64,000 nt of DNA from CBDBJQ01 sp965206405 (GTDB taxonomy: Bacteria; Pseudomonadota; Alphaproteobacteria; UBA8366). The DNA lies in assembly GCA_965206405.1 (NCBI GenBank), contig CBDBJQ010000006.1, forward strand, positions 1,674,001 through 1,738,000, in the 5' to 3' direction. Below the pieces are notes generated by a model, which had not been told where the DNA came from, ran no database searches, and was given only the letters and a program-made list of their open reading frames with translations. Shown here piece after piece: positions 9,410 to 17,510 of this stretch; position 1 is the first letter of the stretch, and every line of letters begins with the position of its first letter. The translations under genes and the position numbers were made by a program.

Positions 9410-9702
9410 TGCCTCTTACCATTATTGTGACCAGAGATGTCGAAGCGCGCTACCGTGGATTTCTCACCTCCATCATGCTAGAGGTTTCTGCTGGAGTTTA
9501 TGTGGCGCCAAATATGTCTTCAGGTGTCCGGAATCGGGTTTGGTCTGTCGTTAGTGAATGGTGGGAAATATTAAAGCGCGGCTCAATTGTTCTAGTCTGG
9601 CGTGACAAGACAGCGACAGGTCACCTCCAGATTTGTACTCTGGGTGAGCCTCCGAAGACCATTGTTGACGCGGACGGTATTTTACTTGTTAAACGGTGCT
9701 AA
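9409..9702 (+). CDS. cas2: CRISPR adaptation protein Cas2, type I-E
   Basis: Encodes 97 residues, the normal size for Cas2e. It starts MPLTIIVTRDVEARYRGFL, then MLEVSAGVYVAPNMSS and VWSVVSEWW, a ferredoxin-like fold typical of the type I-E subfamily rather than the shorter Cas2 of other types. Cas2 is the central dimer of the Cas1-Cas2 integrase. It is the last gene of the operon and directly precedes the leader, the usual type I-E order. Confidence 0.95.
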   Translation: MPLTIIVTRDVEARYRGFLTSIMLEVSAGVYVAPNMSSGVRNRVWSVVSEWWEILKRGSIVLVWRDKTATGHLQICTLGEPPKTIVDADGILLVKRC

Positions 9703-9893
9703 CACATAGCTGACTCTTTCACAGGACGATTTACTAAAAATCGAAAAATTATTGCAAATCATACGGGTATCTGAATCTGTTCCCTGAATGACATGCAAGG
9801 AGATTTTTCATCGTGGTTTCTGGTTCAGTCAGTTTTACATCAGGTTCCTGACCCACGGGGCAAACAAGGCCGCCTGACTCTTTCACACGCTCG

Positions 9894-9922
9894 TTGACAA
9901 TTGAATAAAATCAAAGTACTAG
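9894..9922 (+). promoter_or_regulatory. Candidate pre-crRNA promoter
   Basis: A perfect TTGACA hexamer at 9894-9899 is followed after 17 bp by TACTAG at 9917-9922, a weak match to the -10 consensus. Transcription from here would start at the edge of the first repeat and run through the array. An alternative -10 (TAAAAT, about 9906) is too close to the -35. Confidence 0.45.
9909..9921 (+). promoter_or_regulatory. IHF-like site next to first repeat
   Basis: The sequence aatcaaagtacta matches 8 of the 9 specified positions of the IHF consensus WATCAANNNNTTR. It lies 10-22 bp upstream of the first repeat, close to where IHF bends the leader for Cas1-Cas2 in E. coli type I-E. It overlaps the candidate promoter. 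Confidence 0.4.
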
Positions 9923-9930
9923 TTCCAAGG

Positions 9931-12031
9931 GGTTTCCCCGCGCTCGTGGGGATAGACCCGATGAAGGAACGGTCTGGCTGACGCATCTGCAGGTTTCCCC
10001 GCGCTCGTGGGGATAGACCCTTGGCAGCCATTATAAAACGGCATCCTTGACGGGTTTCCCCGCGCTCGTGGGGATAGACCTCAATGCGGCCTTTTCAGAG
10101 GGCAATGGAAATCGGTTTCCCCGCGCTCGTGGGGATAGACCCTCGATGTTAAAACTGGCGATCTTATCGGAATCGGTTTCCCCGCGCTCGTGGGGATAGA
10201 CCCGATAAAATCTTTGAGCTCACGCAGGAGCGCATGGTTTCCCCGCGCTCGTGGGGATAGACCTGACGCCGTAGGTTGTGGTGTAAAGCGTCTCGAGGTT
10301 TCCCCGCGCTCGTGGGGATAGACCCATGGCAGCCGGACAACACAACCCCCTTTCAAAGGTTTCCCCGCGCTCGTGGGGATAGACCTGACGCCGTAGGTTG
10401 TGGTGTAAAGCGTCTCGAGGTTTCCCCGCGCTCGTGGGGATAGACCCATGGCAGCCGGACAACACAACCCCCTTTCAAAGGTTTCCCCGCGCTCGTGGGG
10501 ATAGACCCCGAGTCGATTGTTCACAGCATGAAGCCACGCAGGTTTCCCCGCGCTCGTGGGGATAGACCTCAATACGGTTTGGGATTGCCGCCGCTTTTCT
10601 CGGTTTCCCCGCGCTCGTGGGGATAGACCCCGCATCGGACTCGTCAGCATCAACCGCCTGTTGGTTTCCCCGCGCTCGTGGGGATAGACCTGACGCTCAC
10701 AGCATCGCAATCTGGGTAATGCCGGTTTCCCCGCGCTCGTGGGGATAGACCCTACCGAACGGGTCGCTGACTCAGGATAACGACGGTTTCCCCGCGCTCG
10801 TGGGGATAGACCCTTTCACATCGCCGCCGGTGATCCAGAGATCCGGGTTTCCCCGCGCTCGTGGGGATAGACCCGAGGACTTCCCAATGAGCCGCCTCGA
10901 AGATGCGGTTTCCCCGCGCTCGTGGGGATAGACCCCGCCATAGCACTGCTCGCCTGCAAGTTCATCGGGTTTCCCCGCGCTCGTGGGGATAGACCCGGCG
11001 CGCAGATAATGCCGATCAGCGACACCGCGGTTTCCCCGCGCTCGTGGGGATAGACCCGGAGAGAGCAATGGAACACATGAACGAAGCACGGTTTCCCCGC
11101 GCTCGTGGGGATAGACCCGCTGGCGAATGCATCGAATCCCGGGTTCTTCGGTTTCCCCGCGCTCGTGGGGATAGACCCACATCAGCCGTTTTGAGTGTTT
11201 TTCCGGCCTCGGTTTCCCCGCGCTCGTGGGGATAGACCCTGGAGGCGAGGAACAGCTACCAGACAGAGCGAGGTTTCCCCGCGCTCGTGGGGATAGACCC
11301 GTCGTCAGCCTGTGGGCCTCCGGATTCTCCCGGGTTTCCCCGCGCTCGTGGGGATAGACCCCCTAGCCTTCGTGATGATCCCGAATGCCACAGGGTTTCC
11401 CCGCGCTCGTGGGGATAGACCCGCGCGCTGACATCCGACACGGTGGACATCGTGGGTTTCCCCGCGCTCGTGGGGATAGACCCAGTGGAAATCGACAAAC
11501 AAACATGGCAGCGACGGTTTCCCCGCGCTCGTGGGGATAGACCTCACGACGCCGCCGGAATCATCCGGCGGAAACAGGTTTCCCCGCGCTCGTGGGGATA
11601 GACCCAACAAATGAGGATATGCCGCTACCGAATGATCGCTTTCCCCGCGCTCGTGGGGATAGACCTCACGACGCCGCCGGAATCATCCGGCGGAAACAGG
11701 TTTCCCCGCGCTCGTGGGGATAGACCCCGAGCAGGAAGCCATGGATGCCGCCGCCAATTGGTTTCCCCGCGCTCGTGGGGATAGACCTTTCCGTGACCGC
11801 CTGGCCGTCGCGGCATATCAGGTTTCCCCGCGCTCGTGGGGATAGACCCACACCAGCCGGACAACACAACCCCTTTTCAAGGGTTTCCCCGCGCTCGTGG
11901 GGATAGACCTCAATATGCCGCCGCGTTCAAGCGAATCGGATGGGTTTCCCCGCGCTCGTGGGGATAGACCCGAGGTCGACCGTGTGCTGTGGCGCGTTCG
12001 GCGGGTTTCCCCGCGCTCGTGGGGATAGGCC
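9931..12031 (+). CRISPR. Type I-E CRISPR array, 35 repeats and 34 spacers
   Basis: The 28-bp repeat starts ggtttccccgcg and ends gtggggatagacc. It can form a 6-bp hairpin (CCCCGC with GTGGGG, one G-U pair, loop GCTC). The period is 61 bp with 33-bp spacers; the spacer at 11118-11149 has 32. If the first base of each spacer is counted as repeat position 29, the lengths become 29 and 32, as in E. coli. Repeats are almost identical. Exceptions are repeat 29 (11638, ggttt changed to gcttt) and the last repeat (12004, gatagacc changed to gataggcc), a degenerate terminal repeat as expected at the leader-distal end. Spacers 6-7 recur as 8-9, and spacer 27 recurs as 29. Transcription is on +. Confidence 0.98.
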
Positions 12032-12066
12032 TTGGCCGGAGATTTATGAGGCCGAATTCGACAAGA

Positions 12067-13466
12067 GGTTGTGTCTCGAAAGTGGTGGAAATTATTCGAT
12101 GGCGTCTCCGAGCGGTTTGATGTTTGGCGCGGTTATGCGGCGAGATCAAGGATTTCGTCGAGCGGTTTATCGAGCGTTTCCCAGCCATCGACCTTGCGCA
12201 TCTTGATCTGCCCCGAGGCCATCAGAGCCCAGAACAACATCGGCACGGTTTCGGGGGACGGCAGCACGGTCTGCGTCTTGATGCGACGTTTGAACTCCTC
12301 ATTGAGGCGCTCGATGGCGTTGGTCGTCCGCGCTGATTTCCACTAACTTTGCGGCAATCTGGTGAAGGTGAAGAGCCTGTCGCCAGCTTCCTCCAGGCTG
12401 TCGGTCACGGCCCGGCACTTCAGGCGCCATTTGCGCAGAAATGCTGTGCGGCGCTTGTGCACCTCAGCTGCTGTATCAGCATAGATCATATCGCGGTAAT
12501 CCTCGGTCAATTCGTCATGCATGTGGGCGGGCGCATGGGCGAGCAGATTGCGATGCTTGTGAACCGTGCAGCGCTGTATCTCCAGATCGCCCCCCAGGGT
12601 TCCGAAAGCGCGGCTTCCAGCCCCGGGGCGCCATCCACGATGACAAATGCGGGTCGCTTCAAGCCCCTTGCGTCCAGATCGTTGAGAAACTGTCGCCACG
12701 CGGCTGTGCTCTCGTCACCCATATTGCCGATGGAAAGCAGCACTTTCTGACCATCCCGTCTGACGCCAATAGTCGCCAAAACCGAGATATGGGGGGCTTT
12801 ACGATCTACCCGTGTCTTGACCACCGTGCCATCCAGGATCAGTCGAACGATATCCTCATCCATCAGGCTGCGTGTGCACCACGCCTCCCAGTCCGTCTTC
12901 ACCTTCCGCCACGCCCGGCTCACCACGTCTTTGCTCACAGCGCCCTTGAACAACCCATAGAGCGCGCGCTTCACCCGGCGGGTATTGGTCCCCGATAAAT
13001 AAACCGCCGCAATCAGCGCTTCGGCCTTTTTCGTCAGGCGCTGATAACGAGGCAATGCCTCGGAGCGCCATTCCGTGATCCGACCATCTTCTTGTTCGAT
13101 ACGTGCACGCGGCACGCTGATCTTCTCTGAACCAAATGTTCCAATGATCTCGCAATGATCTCGCGTTCACGGTACCCGTTACGATAGCCCGGCTGGCCCG
13201 CGCCCGACCGTCCGTGGCGACAGCGGCCAAGGAGACCCTCAAGCTCTTCTTCAGAAACCGTTTCGATCGTCGATCGAATGTTCGCGCGAAGCCGATCCTC
13301 AATCGGATCGTAGCCGTCTTCATGCACAAGTAGCGAAAAGGCTGAGGTTGCTGTAGTGTTCGTCATGGTGTGATCTCCCAAGGTGGCTCCTACCGCCAAG
13401 TCGGGTGGTTCAAATGCACCCGGAGATTACGCCGACTTCAAATTTCCACCAGACTCACGACACCAC
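12067..13466 (-). mobile_element. IS256-family element, decayed
   Basis: Imperfect terminal inverted repeats mark the ends. The left end begins ggttgtgtctcg and runs into tggtggaaatt near 12094. The right end, read on the minus strand from about 13466, begins ggtgtcgtgag and also runs into tggtggaaatt. The size (1.4 kb) fits the family. The single transposase frame is broken. The flanking 8-9 bp (cgacaaga on the left, accccgga on the right) do not form a target duplication, so one side was probably deleted or rearranged after insertion. The left end lies 35 bp after the last CRISPR repeat. Confidence 0.75.
12133..13366 (-). pseudogene. IS256-family transposase, multiple frameshifts
   Basis: Translation from ATG 13366 (MTNTTATSAFSLLVHEDGYD) continues as an IS256-type transposase through at least three frame changes: near 13150 (after GYRNGYRERE), near 12600 (after VDGAPGLEAALSE) and near 12345. 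Pieces in order include GTNTRRVKRALYGLFKG, the DDE-domain segment LILDGTVVKTRVDRKAPH and the second Asp region FVIVDGAPGLEAAL. They continue with QRCTVHKHRNLLAH and the C-terminal TTNAIERLNEEFKRRIKTQ, which contains the catalytic Glu. The last piece ends at DEILDLAA before the stop at 12133. The pieces together cover the full family length, so decay is recent but the protein cannot be made intact. Confidence 0.85.
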
Positions 13467-13740
13467 CCCGGAAATTGCAGCTGTTTGTAGAGGTAGTCCG
13501 CCCGCTCCAGCACCGTCGACGGTTTACGGTTGTAGTAGAGCAGACGATTGAGCCAGCCGAGCCCCTTATCGGCAAGTTCCCTGTCAACCTTTATCCCCTC
13601 AATGTAGTCCGCCAGCACCTTCTCATGACGGCCCTGCTTGTCCTTGGGCGCGCCCCGGTCGGCCCAGGGGCCAATCCAAGGGTGAATCAGGAAAGATAAG
13701 GCCGGGAGAAGCGCCCGGAAAGAAGTGTCCGGGTCAAGGA
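13467..13740 (-). pseudogene. Gene fragment cut by the IS256-family element
   Basis: An open minus-strand frame contains a protein-like stretch (LIHPWIGPWADRGAPKDKQG, then ADYIEGIKVDRELADKGLGW and NRLLYYNRKPSTVLERADYL) that runs straight into the right end of the IS at about 13466 and has no ATG start. The composition is that of a real protein, with many aromatic residues and good codon use, but I do not recognise the family. It lies directly downstream of the SDR gene in the same direction and may be what remains of a second gene in that operon. Confidence 0.45.
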
Positions 13741-13745
13741 AGTGT

Positions 13746-14489
13746 CTATAGAGTCACGCCGCCATCGACAGTGAAGGCGGTACCCGTCGCATAGGATGAT
13801 TCAGAAGAGGCCAGCCAGAGCACCAATGAGGAGATTTCCTCGGCAGTGCCAAGCCGGCCAAGGGGCTGGCGGGCGATGAAGTCGTGCCGCGCCGCTTCGG
13901 GATCGTCGAACGCCGCGATCCGGTCTCCGAGTGAGGGCGTGTCGATGGTCCCCGGGCAGACGCAGTTGCAGCGGATGCCGGCGCGAATGTAGTCGGCGGC
14001 AACCGACTTGGTCAGCCCGATGACGGCTGCCTTGGTGGCACCGTAGACACAACGGTGCGGCAGCCCCCTGAGCGAAGAGGCCACCGACGACATATTGATG
14101 ATGGATCCGCCGCCGGCCTCGATCATCGGCGGCAGGAAGGCCCGGATCATTCGATACATCGACTTGACGTTGAGACCGAAGCTGAAATCCCAGGCCTCCT
14201 CGTCACATTCAAGAATCGACCCGTGGTGCACGAAGCCGGCGATGTTGGCAAGAATATCGACCGCACCAACCTCGCGGGCCAGCGTTGCAACTGCGTCACC
14301 GTCCGTAACATCGAGATTGTGCAGGGAGACCCCTGGCACATCCGCCAGGCTTTCCTCCAGAGCCGCCATATCGAGGTCGGTTGCAGCCACGGTGGCGCCC
14401 TCGCGCGCGAAGGCGAACACCGAAGCCCGTCCGATTCCGCGCGCCGCCGCCGTGACCAGCGCCGTCTTGTTTTCGAGTCTGCCAGTCAT
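13746..14489 (-). CDS. SDR oxidoreductase, BDH2/DHRS6-like
   Basis: Encodes 247 residues, a classical short-chain dehydrogenase. The cofactor loop reads TAAARGIGRA (residues 13-22) and the Asp-Leu-Asp after the second strand (ATDLDMAAL) points to NAD(H) rather than NADP(H). NIAG near residue 84 replaces NNAG. The Ser of MSSVASS and the YGATK pair (about residues 144-148) form the active site. The segment GFVHHGSILECDEEAWDFS is characteristic of the group containing 3-hydroxybutyrate dehydrogenase type 2 and 2-keto-3-deoxy-L-fuconate dehydrogenase. I cannot choose between these substrates. The gene fragment at 13467-13740 lies just downstream. Confidence 0.85.
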   Translation of the reverse strand: MTGRLENKTALVTAAARGIGRASVFAFAREGATVAATDLDMAALEESLADVPGVSLHNLDVTDGDAVATLAREVGAVDILANIAGFVHHGSILECDEEAWDFSFGLNVKSMYRMIRAFLPPMIEAGGGSIINMSSVASSLRGLPHRCVYGATKAAVIGLTKSVAADYIRAGIRCNCVCPGTIDTPSLGDRIAAFDDPEAARHDFIARQPLGRLGTAEEISSLVLWLASSESSYATGTAFTVDGGVTL

Positions 14490-14549
14490 CGATTTCCTGC
14501 CTTGTTACCTTGTTCCAGAGCCCCAATACCGGACCCACGCCTCGAATCC

Positions 14550-15188
14550 CCCACTCGGATTCCCCTCACAGTATCCGAGACGACGAGGTCAACAATGCTG
14601 CGCATCATGCTCGCGTGATCGCTGTCCGCGACCGCCATCTCGGCATGGCACTTGAGCTGATGGTCGGCGCTGGTACCTCGGTCGAAAATCTCGCGCGCGG
14701 CGTGCAGGTCACCAAGGTTGCCCCAAGCATCGGCATAGGGTTCCAGATGGCGGGTATCTCGTCGAATATCTCCCTGACCGTCGCCTTTCCACCCTTGCCC
14801 GGCATCGCGAAGACACCAGATGTACCGTAGCACTGGGTGGCCCATCGGTTACACTCGATCAGTGCCAGAGAGTGGTCAGGAAACCGCTCGCCGGCCTGCT
14901 CTCGGTCCCAGCGCCAGGCCACGTCGAGTGCCGCAGCACCCCGATGACCACGGCATCGTCGATACGCTTGCAGGCACCCCGCAGAGGCTTCGCCGAGGTG
15001 CAGACGCCAGTGGCAACCTCGATCTGCGAGCGTATCAACTCGCCGGTGACCTGGTCGCCAAGCGCCTCCTCGTAATCCTTGCGGAAGCTCCGGGGCGGGT
15101 CCGACAGCCACTCCCGCGTGGTCGGATCAATGAGGAAGTACTCTTCCTCCATGCCAACCGTGAAAGTATTCCTCGACACTACTGTCAT
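14550..15188 (-). pseudogene. Carboxylate-amine ligase (YbdK/GCS2 family) remnant
   Basis: The first frame, from ATG 15188, opens MTVVSRNTFTVGMEEEYFLI, the characteristic N-terminus of the glutamate-cysteine ligase type 2 (YbdK) family with its MEEEYF ATP-grasp-like signature. It continues to SQIEVATGVCTSAKPLRGA. After that the frame breaks and most of the middle is missing. The 3' part in other frames still shows NRWATQCYGTSGVFAMPGKGG and EIFDRGTSADHQLKCHAEMA, as at the family C-terminus. Only about 210 codons remain of roughly 370, with at least two frame changes, so it is non-functional. Nothing else is visible up to the CaiB gene at 15266. Confidence 0.75.
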
Positions 15189-15265
15189 TTCCCTGTCGTC
15201 AGGTCCCTGTCGTCAGGCTACGGCGCTCAAGCAACACGGCCACAGTTTCCCGGTCGCTCCGGCTT

Positions 15266-16444
15266 TCAGTTTTGAAAACCGACCGCGCCACTCCCGACGA
15301 GAGCGTCGATCTCCTCGCCGGCAAACCCCCAGGCCGCCAGCCCTTCGCGTGTGTCGACCCCTAGATCCGGGGGTGACCCCTTCACCGACCCCGGCGTGCG
15401 GCTGAAGCGCGGCGCCGGCCCCGGCTGCGGCACCCCCTCAAGGTCGACGAAGCTGCCGCGGGCCTTGTTGTGGGGATGTTCGGGAGCCTCATTGAACGTC
15501 AGGACCGGCGCGAAGCAGACGTCGCTGCCTTCCATGATTTCGCACCATTCGTCGCGACTCTTGGTCCGGAACACCGCCTCGAAGCGGCGATGCATCTCCG
15601 GCCATCCCTCGCGGTCATACTGGGCGGGGAGGTTTTCACCCTTCAATCCGGTTTTTTCAAGCAGGATCTCATAGAACTTGGGCTCGATCGAGGCGATCGA
15701 CACGAAGCGATCGTCGGAGGTTTCATAACAGCGATAGAAGGGCGCGCCGCCGTCGAGTAGATTGTCCATGCGCTCATGCGACCAGTCGCCGACTGCAGCC
15801 ATGCCATAGACGCCGAGCGCCAGGTAGGCCGAGCCTTCGGTCATCGAAACATCGACCACCTGCCCTTTGCCTGAGTTGCGCGCCTCGTAAACGCCAGCGA
15901 GCAGACCGAGAGCGAGCGACATCGCGCCACCACCCATATCGGCAACGACGTTGAGCGGGGGCACTGGGATCTCCTTCGGGCCGATCGCGTGCACGATTCC
16001 GGTGAGCGAGAGGTAGTTGAGATCGTGGCCCGCAGCGTAGGCGAGCGGGCCGTCCTGCCCCCAGCCCGTCATCCGGGCATAGACCAGTCGTTCGTTGCGC
16101 CCAAGGCATTCATTCGGGCCGAGGCCGAGCTTTTCCGTCACCCCCGGGCGGAAGGGGTCGACCAGCACATCGGCCTGTTCGACAAGGCGCAGCACCGTCT
16201 CTATCCCGTCCGCCTGCTTGAGGTCGACCGAGACCGACCGGCGACCGCGTCGGGTCAGGTCGGTCCGCCGGTCGCGGGGCAGGCCGAGACGAGGATCGGT
16301 GGTGCGGTCGACGCGCAGGACGTCGGCGCCGAGATCCGCCATCAGGGCGCAACAGAGTGGTGCCGGGCCGATGCCTGCAAACTCAACGATACGCAGGCCC
16401 GAAAGCGGCCCTCCGGCACCATTGGCTGTGTTCGTACTGGTCAT
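15266..16444 (-). CDS. CaiB/BaiF family CoA transferase (AMACR-like)
   Basis: Encodes 392 residues from ATG 16444, chosen because an aaggagaagatc ribosome-binding site precedes it and MTSTNTANGAGGPLSGLRIVEF is a family-like start. Class III CoA transferases and alpha-methylacyl-CoA racemase share this fold. Visible hallmarks are PLSGLRIVEFAGIGPAPLCC, the ADLGADVLRVDR strand, the CoA-binding segment SVSVDLKQ, and GHDLNYLSLTG (about residues 140-150) with the expected catalytic Asp. The PLNVVADMGGGAMSLALGLL region is closer to racemases than to formyl-CoA transferases. It may epimerise or transfer CoA on a branched acyl chain. The substrate is unknown. Confidence 0.9.
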   Translation of the reverse strand: MTSTNTANGAGGPLSGLRIVEFAGIGPAPLCCALMADLGADVLRVDRTTDPRLGLPRDRRTDLTRRGRRSVSVDLKQADGIETVLRLVEQADVLVDPFRPGVTEKLGLGPNECLGRNERLVYARMTGWGQDGPLAYAAGHDLNYLSLTGIVHAIGPKEIPVPPLNVVADMGGGAMSLALGLLAGVYEARNSGKGQVVDVSMTEGSAYLALGVYGMAAVGDWSHERMDNLLDGGAPFYRCYETSDDRFVSIASIEPKFYEILLEKTGLKGENLPAQYDREGWPEMHRRFEAVFRTKSRDEWCEIMEGSDVCFAPVLTFNEAPEHPHNKARGSFVDLEGVPQPGPAPRFSRTPGSVKGSPPDLGVDTREGLAAWGFAGEEIDALVGSGAVGFQN

Positions 16445-16562
16445 GATCTTCTCCTTGCCCTCGATAGTGCTCTCAATGGTTTGTGCAGTGATCCGTGCAG
16501 TGGTTTGTGCCGTATGCGGTATACGCGATATGGGCGGATTGTCTGCTTGAGGAGATTGCCTG

Positions 16563-17462
16563 TCAGCCGGCGCAGCCGGCCGCCTCAATATCCTCCCTGG
16601 AGGGCGCGAACCAGAAAGATCCGGTGATCGGCGTCGAAAATCCGGTCAAGCGGTCATGCAGGCCGTCCTCCCAGCTGCCGAACATGCGCCTGAGCAGAAC
16701 CGGGAACCGGATGATGTCGCAGGCAAAAGCAACAAAGTACAAGCCCTTCTCGCCGGCGGCACCCCAGGAGGTGCTGCGACGATAGAGCCTCAGGGTCTCG
16801 CCATCCAGCTTGAAATCGGTGCGCGCCACATGGGCGTCTTCCGGCATCTCGGCATCCGAAAACTCGATACTGTCGGCCTTGGTGCGCCCGATCACCTTCT
16901 CCTGCTCGCTGACCTCGAGCGCATGGAAGCTGTCAAGATCATGACGCCATTGCTGGGTGAGGACGAAGGCGCCCCCGGCGCCAATATTTGTCCCGTCATC
17001 TCCCTCGGGCAGGAGTGCTACCTCCATGCGCGCGCCATCGCGGGGATTGGCGGAGCCGTCGACGAAGCCGATCAAATCGCGTGAATCACGATAGACGAAC
17101 CCCCTGAGATCGAGTTCCAGCGTCGCCCCGCCGGAGACGGCGGCGCGGGCAGCGGCGATCGCCGCATCGATGACGTCGTCGGGATCGTCACCCTGGAGCC
17201 ATAGCAACAGGTCTCGCTGGGTTGCCGGGACGCCATCGGCGGGAGAATCGAACGGCGCCAGCGCGGCAGGAACACGCTCGCCGGCAAGCCGGCGCCAAAA
17301 GCTGTCACCAAATGCAATAACGCTGTCGACACCGCCCTGCCCCACGGCGGCGGCGCGGACGGCACCGACCTCCGGCGCGCCAAACCGGTCAGAGACTGTG
17401 CATTCGAGGTAGTGGTGAAAGCGGCAACCCTCGCGGAAGATTCCCATCTGCGGCGTCGCCAT
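16563..17462 (-). CDS. Dyp-type haem peroxidase (YfeX-like)
   Basis: Encodes 299 residues. The Dyp signature GFVDGSANP (about residues 135-143, with the distal Asp of GxxDG) is present. The proximal haem-ligand region contains EDAHVARTDFKLDG with a His (about residue 210), and the distal Arg lies in LRLYRRSTSWG. The size and the short N-terminus fit cytoplasmic Dyp peroxidases of the YfeX type. No signal peptide is seen. There is no encapsulin gene next to it, and I found no encapsulin-targeting tail. A ggagggg ribosome-binding site precedes ATG 17462. It is 48 bp downstream of the acyl-CoA dehydrogenase gene and may be cotranscribed with it. Confidence 0.92.
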   Translation of the reverse strand: MATPQMGIFREGCRFHHYLECTVSDRFGAPEVGAVRAAAVGQGGVDSVIAFGDSFWRRLAGERVPAALAPFDSPADGVPATQRDLLLWLQGDDPDDVIDAAIAAARAAVSGGATLELDLRGFVYRDSRDLIGFVDGSANPRDGARMEVALLPEGDDGTNIGAGGAFVLTQQWRHDLDSFHALEVSEQEKVIGRTKADSIEFSDAEMPEDAHVARTDFKLDGETLRLYRRSTSWGAAGEKGLYFVAFACDIIRFPVLLRRMFGSWEDGLHDRLTGFSTPITGSFWFAPSREDIEAAGCAG

Positions 17463-17510
17463 TCGGACCCCTCCTAAAACCTGCCCTGGGAATCCGCCAG
17501 AACTAGACCT

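Larger units (their letters stand above)
9703..9930 (+). promoter_or_regulatory. CRISPR leader
   Basis: This 228-bp non-coding stretch lies between cas2 and the first repeat and is clearly richer in A and T than its surroundings, as leaders are. It contains a 14-bp direct repeat (ctgactctttcaca) at 9710-9723 and 9874-9887, a promoter-like box pair at 9894-9922 and an IHF-like site at 9909-9921. New spacers should enter at its right edge. Confidence 0.85.

Noticed and set aside
10081..11867. Minus-strand open frames rich in SPRARGN, IPTSAGKP and YPHERGET
   Set aside because: These are translations of the CRISPR repeat in its three frames; the period and the spacers explain them fully.
16563..17462. 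Possible encapsulated Dyp peroxidase system
   Set aside because: No encapsulin gene nearby and no recognisable targeting peptide at the C-terminus.
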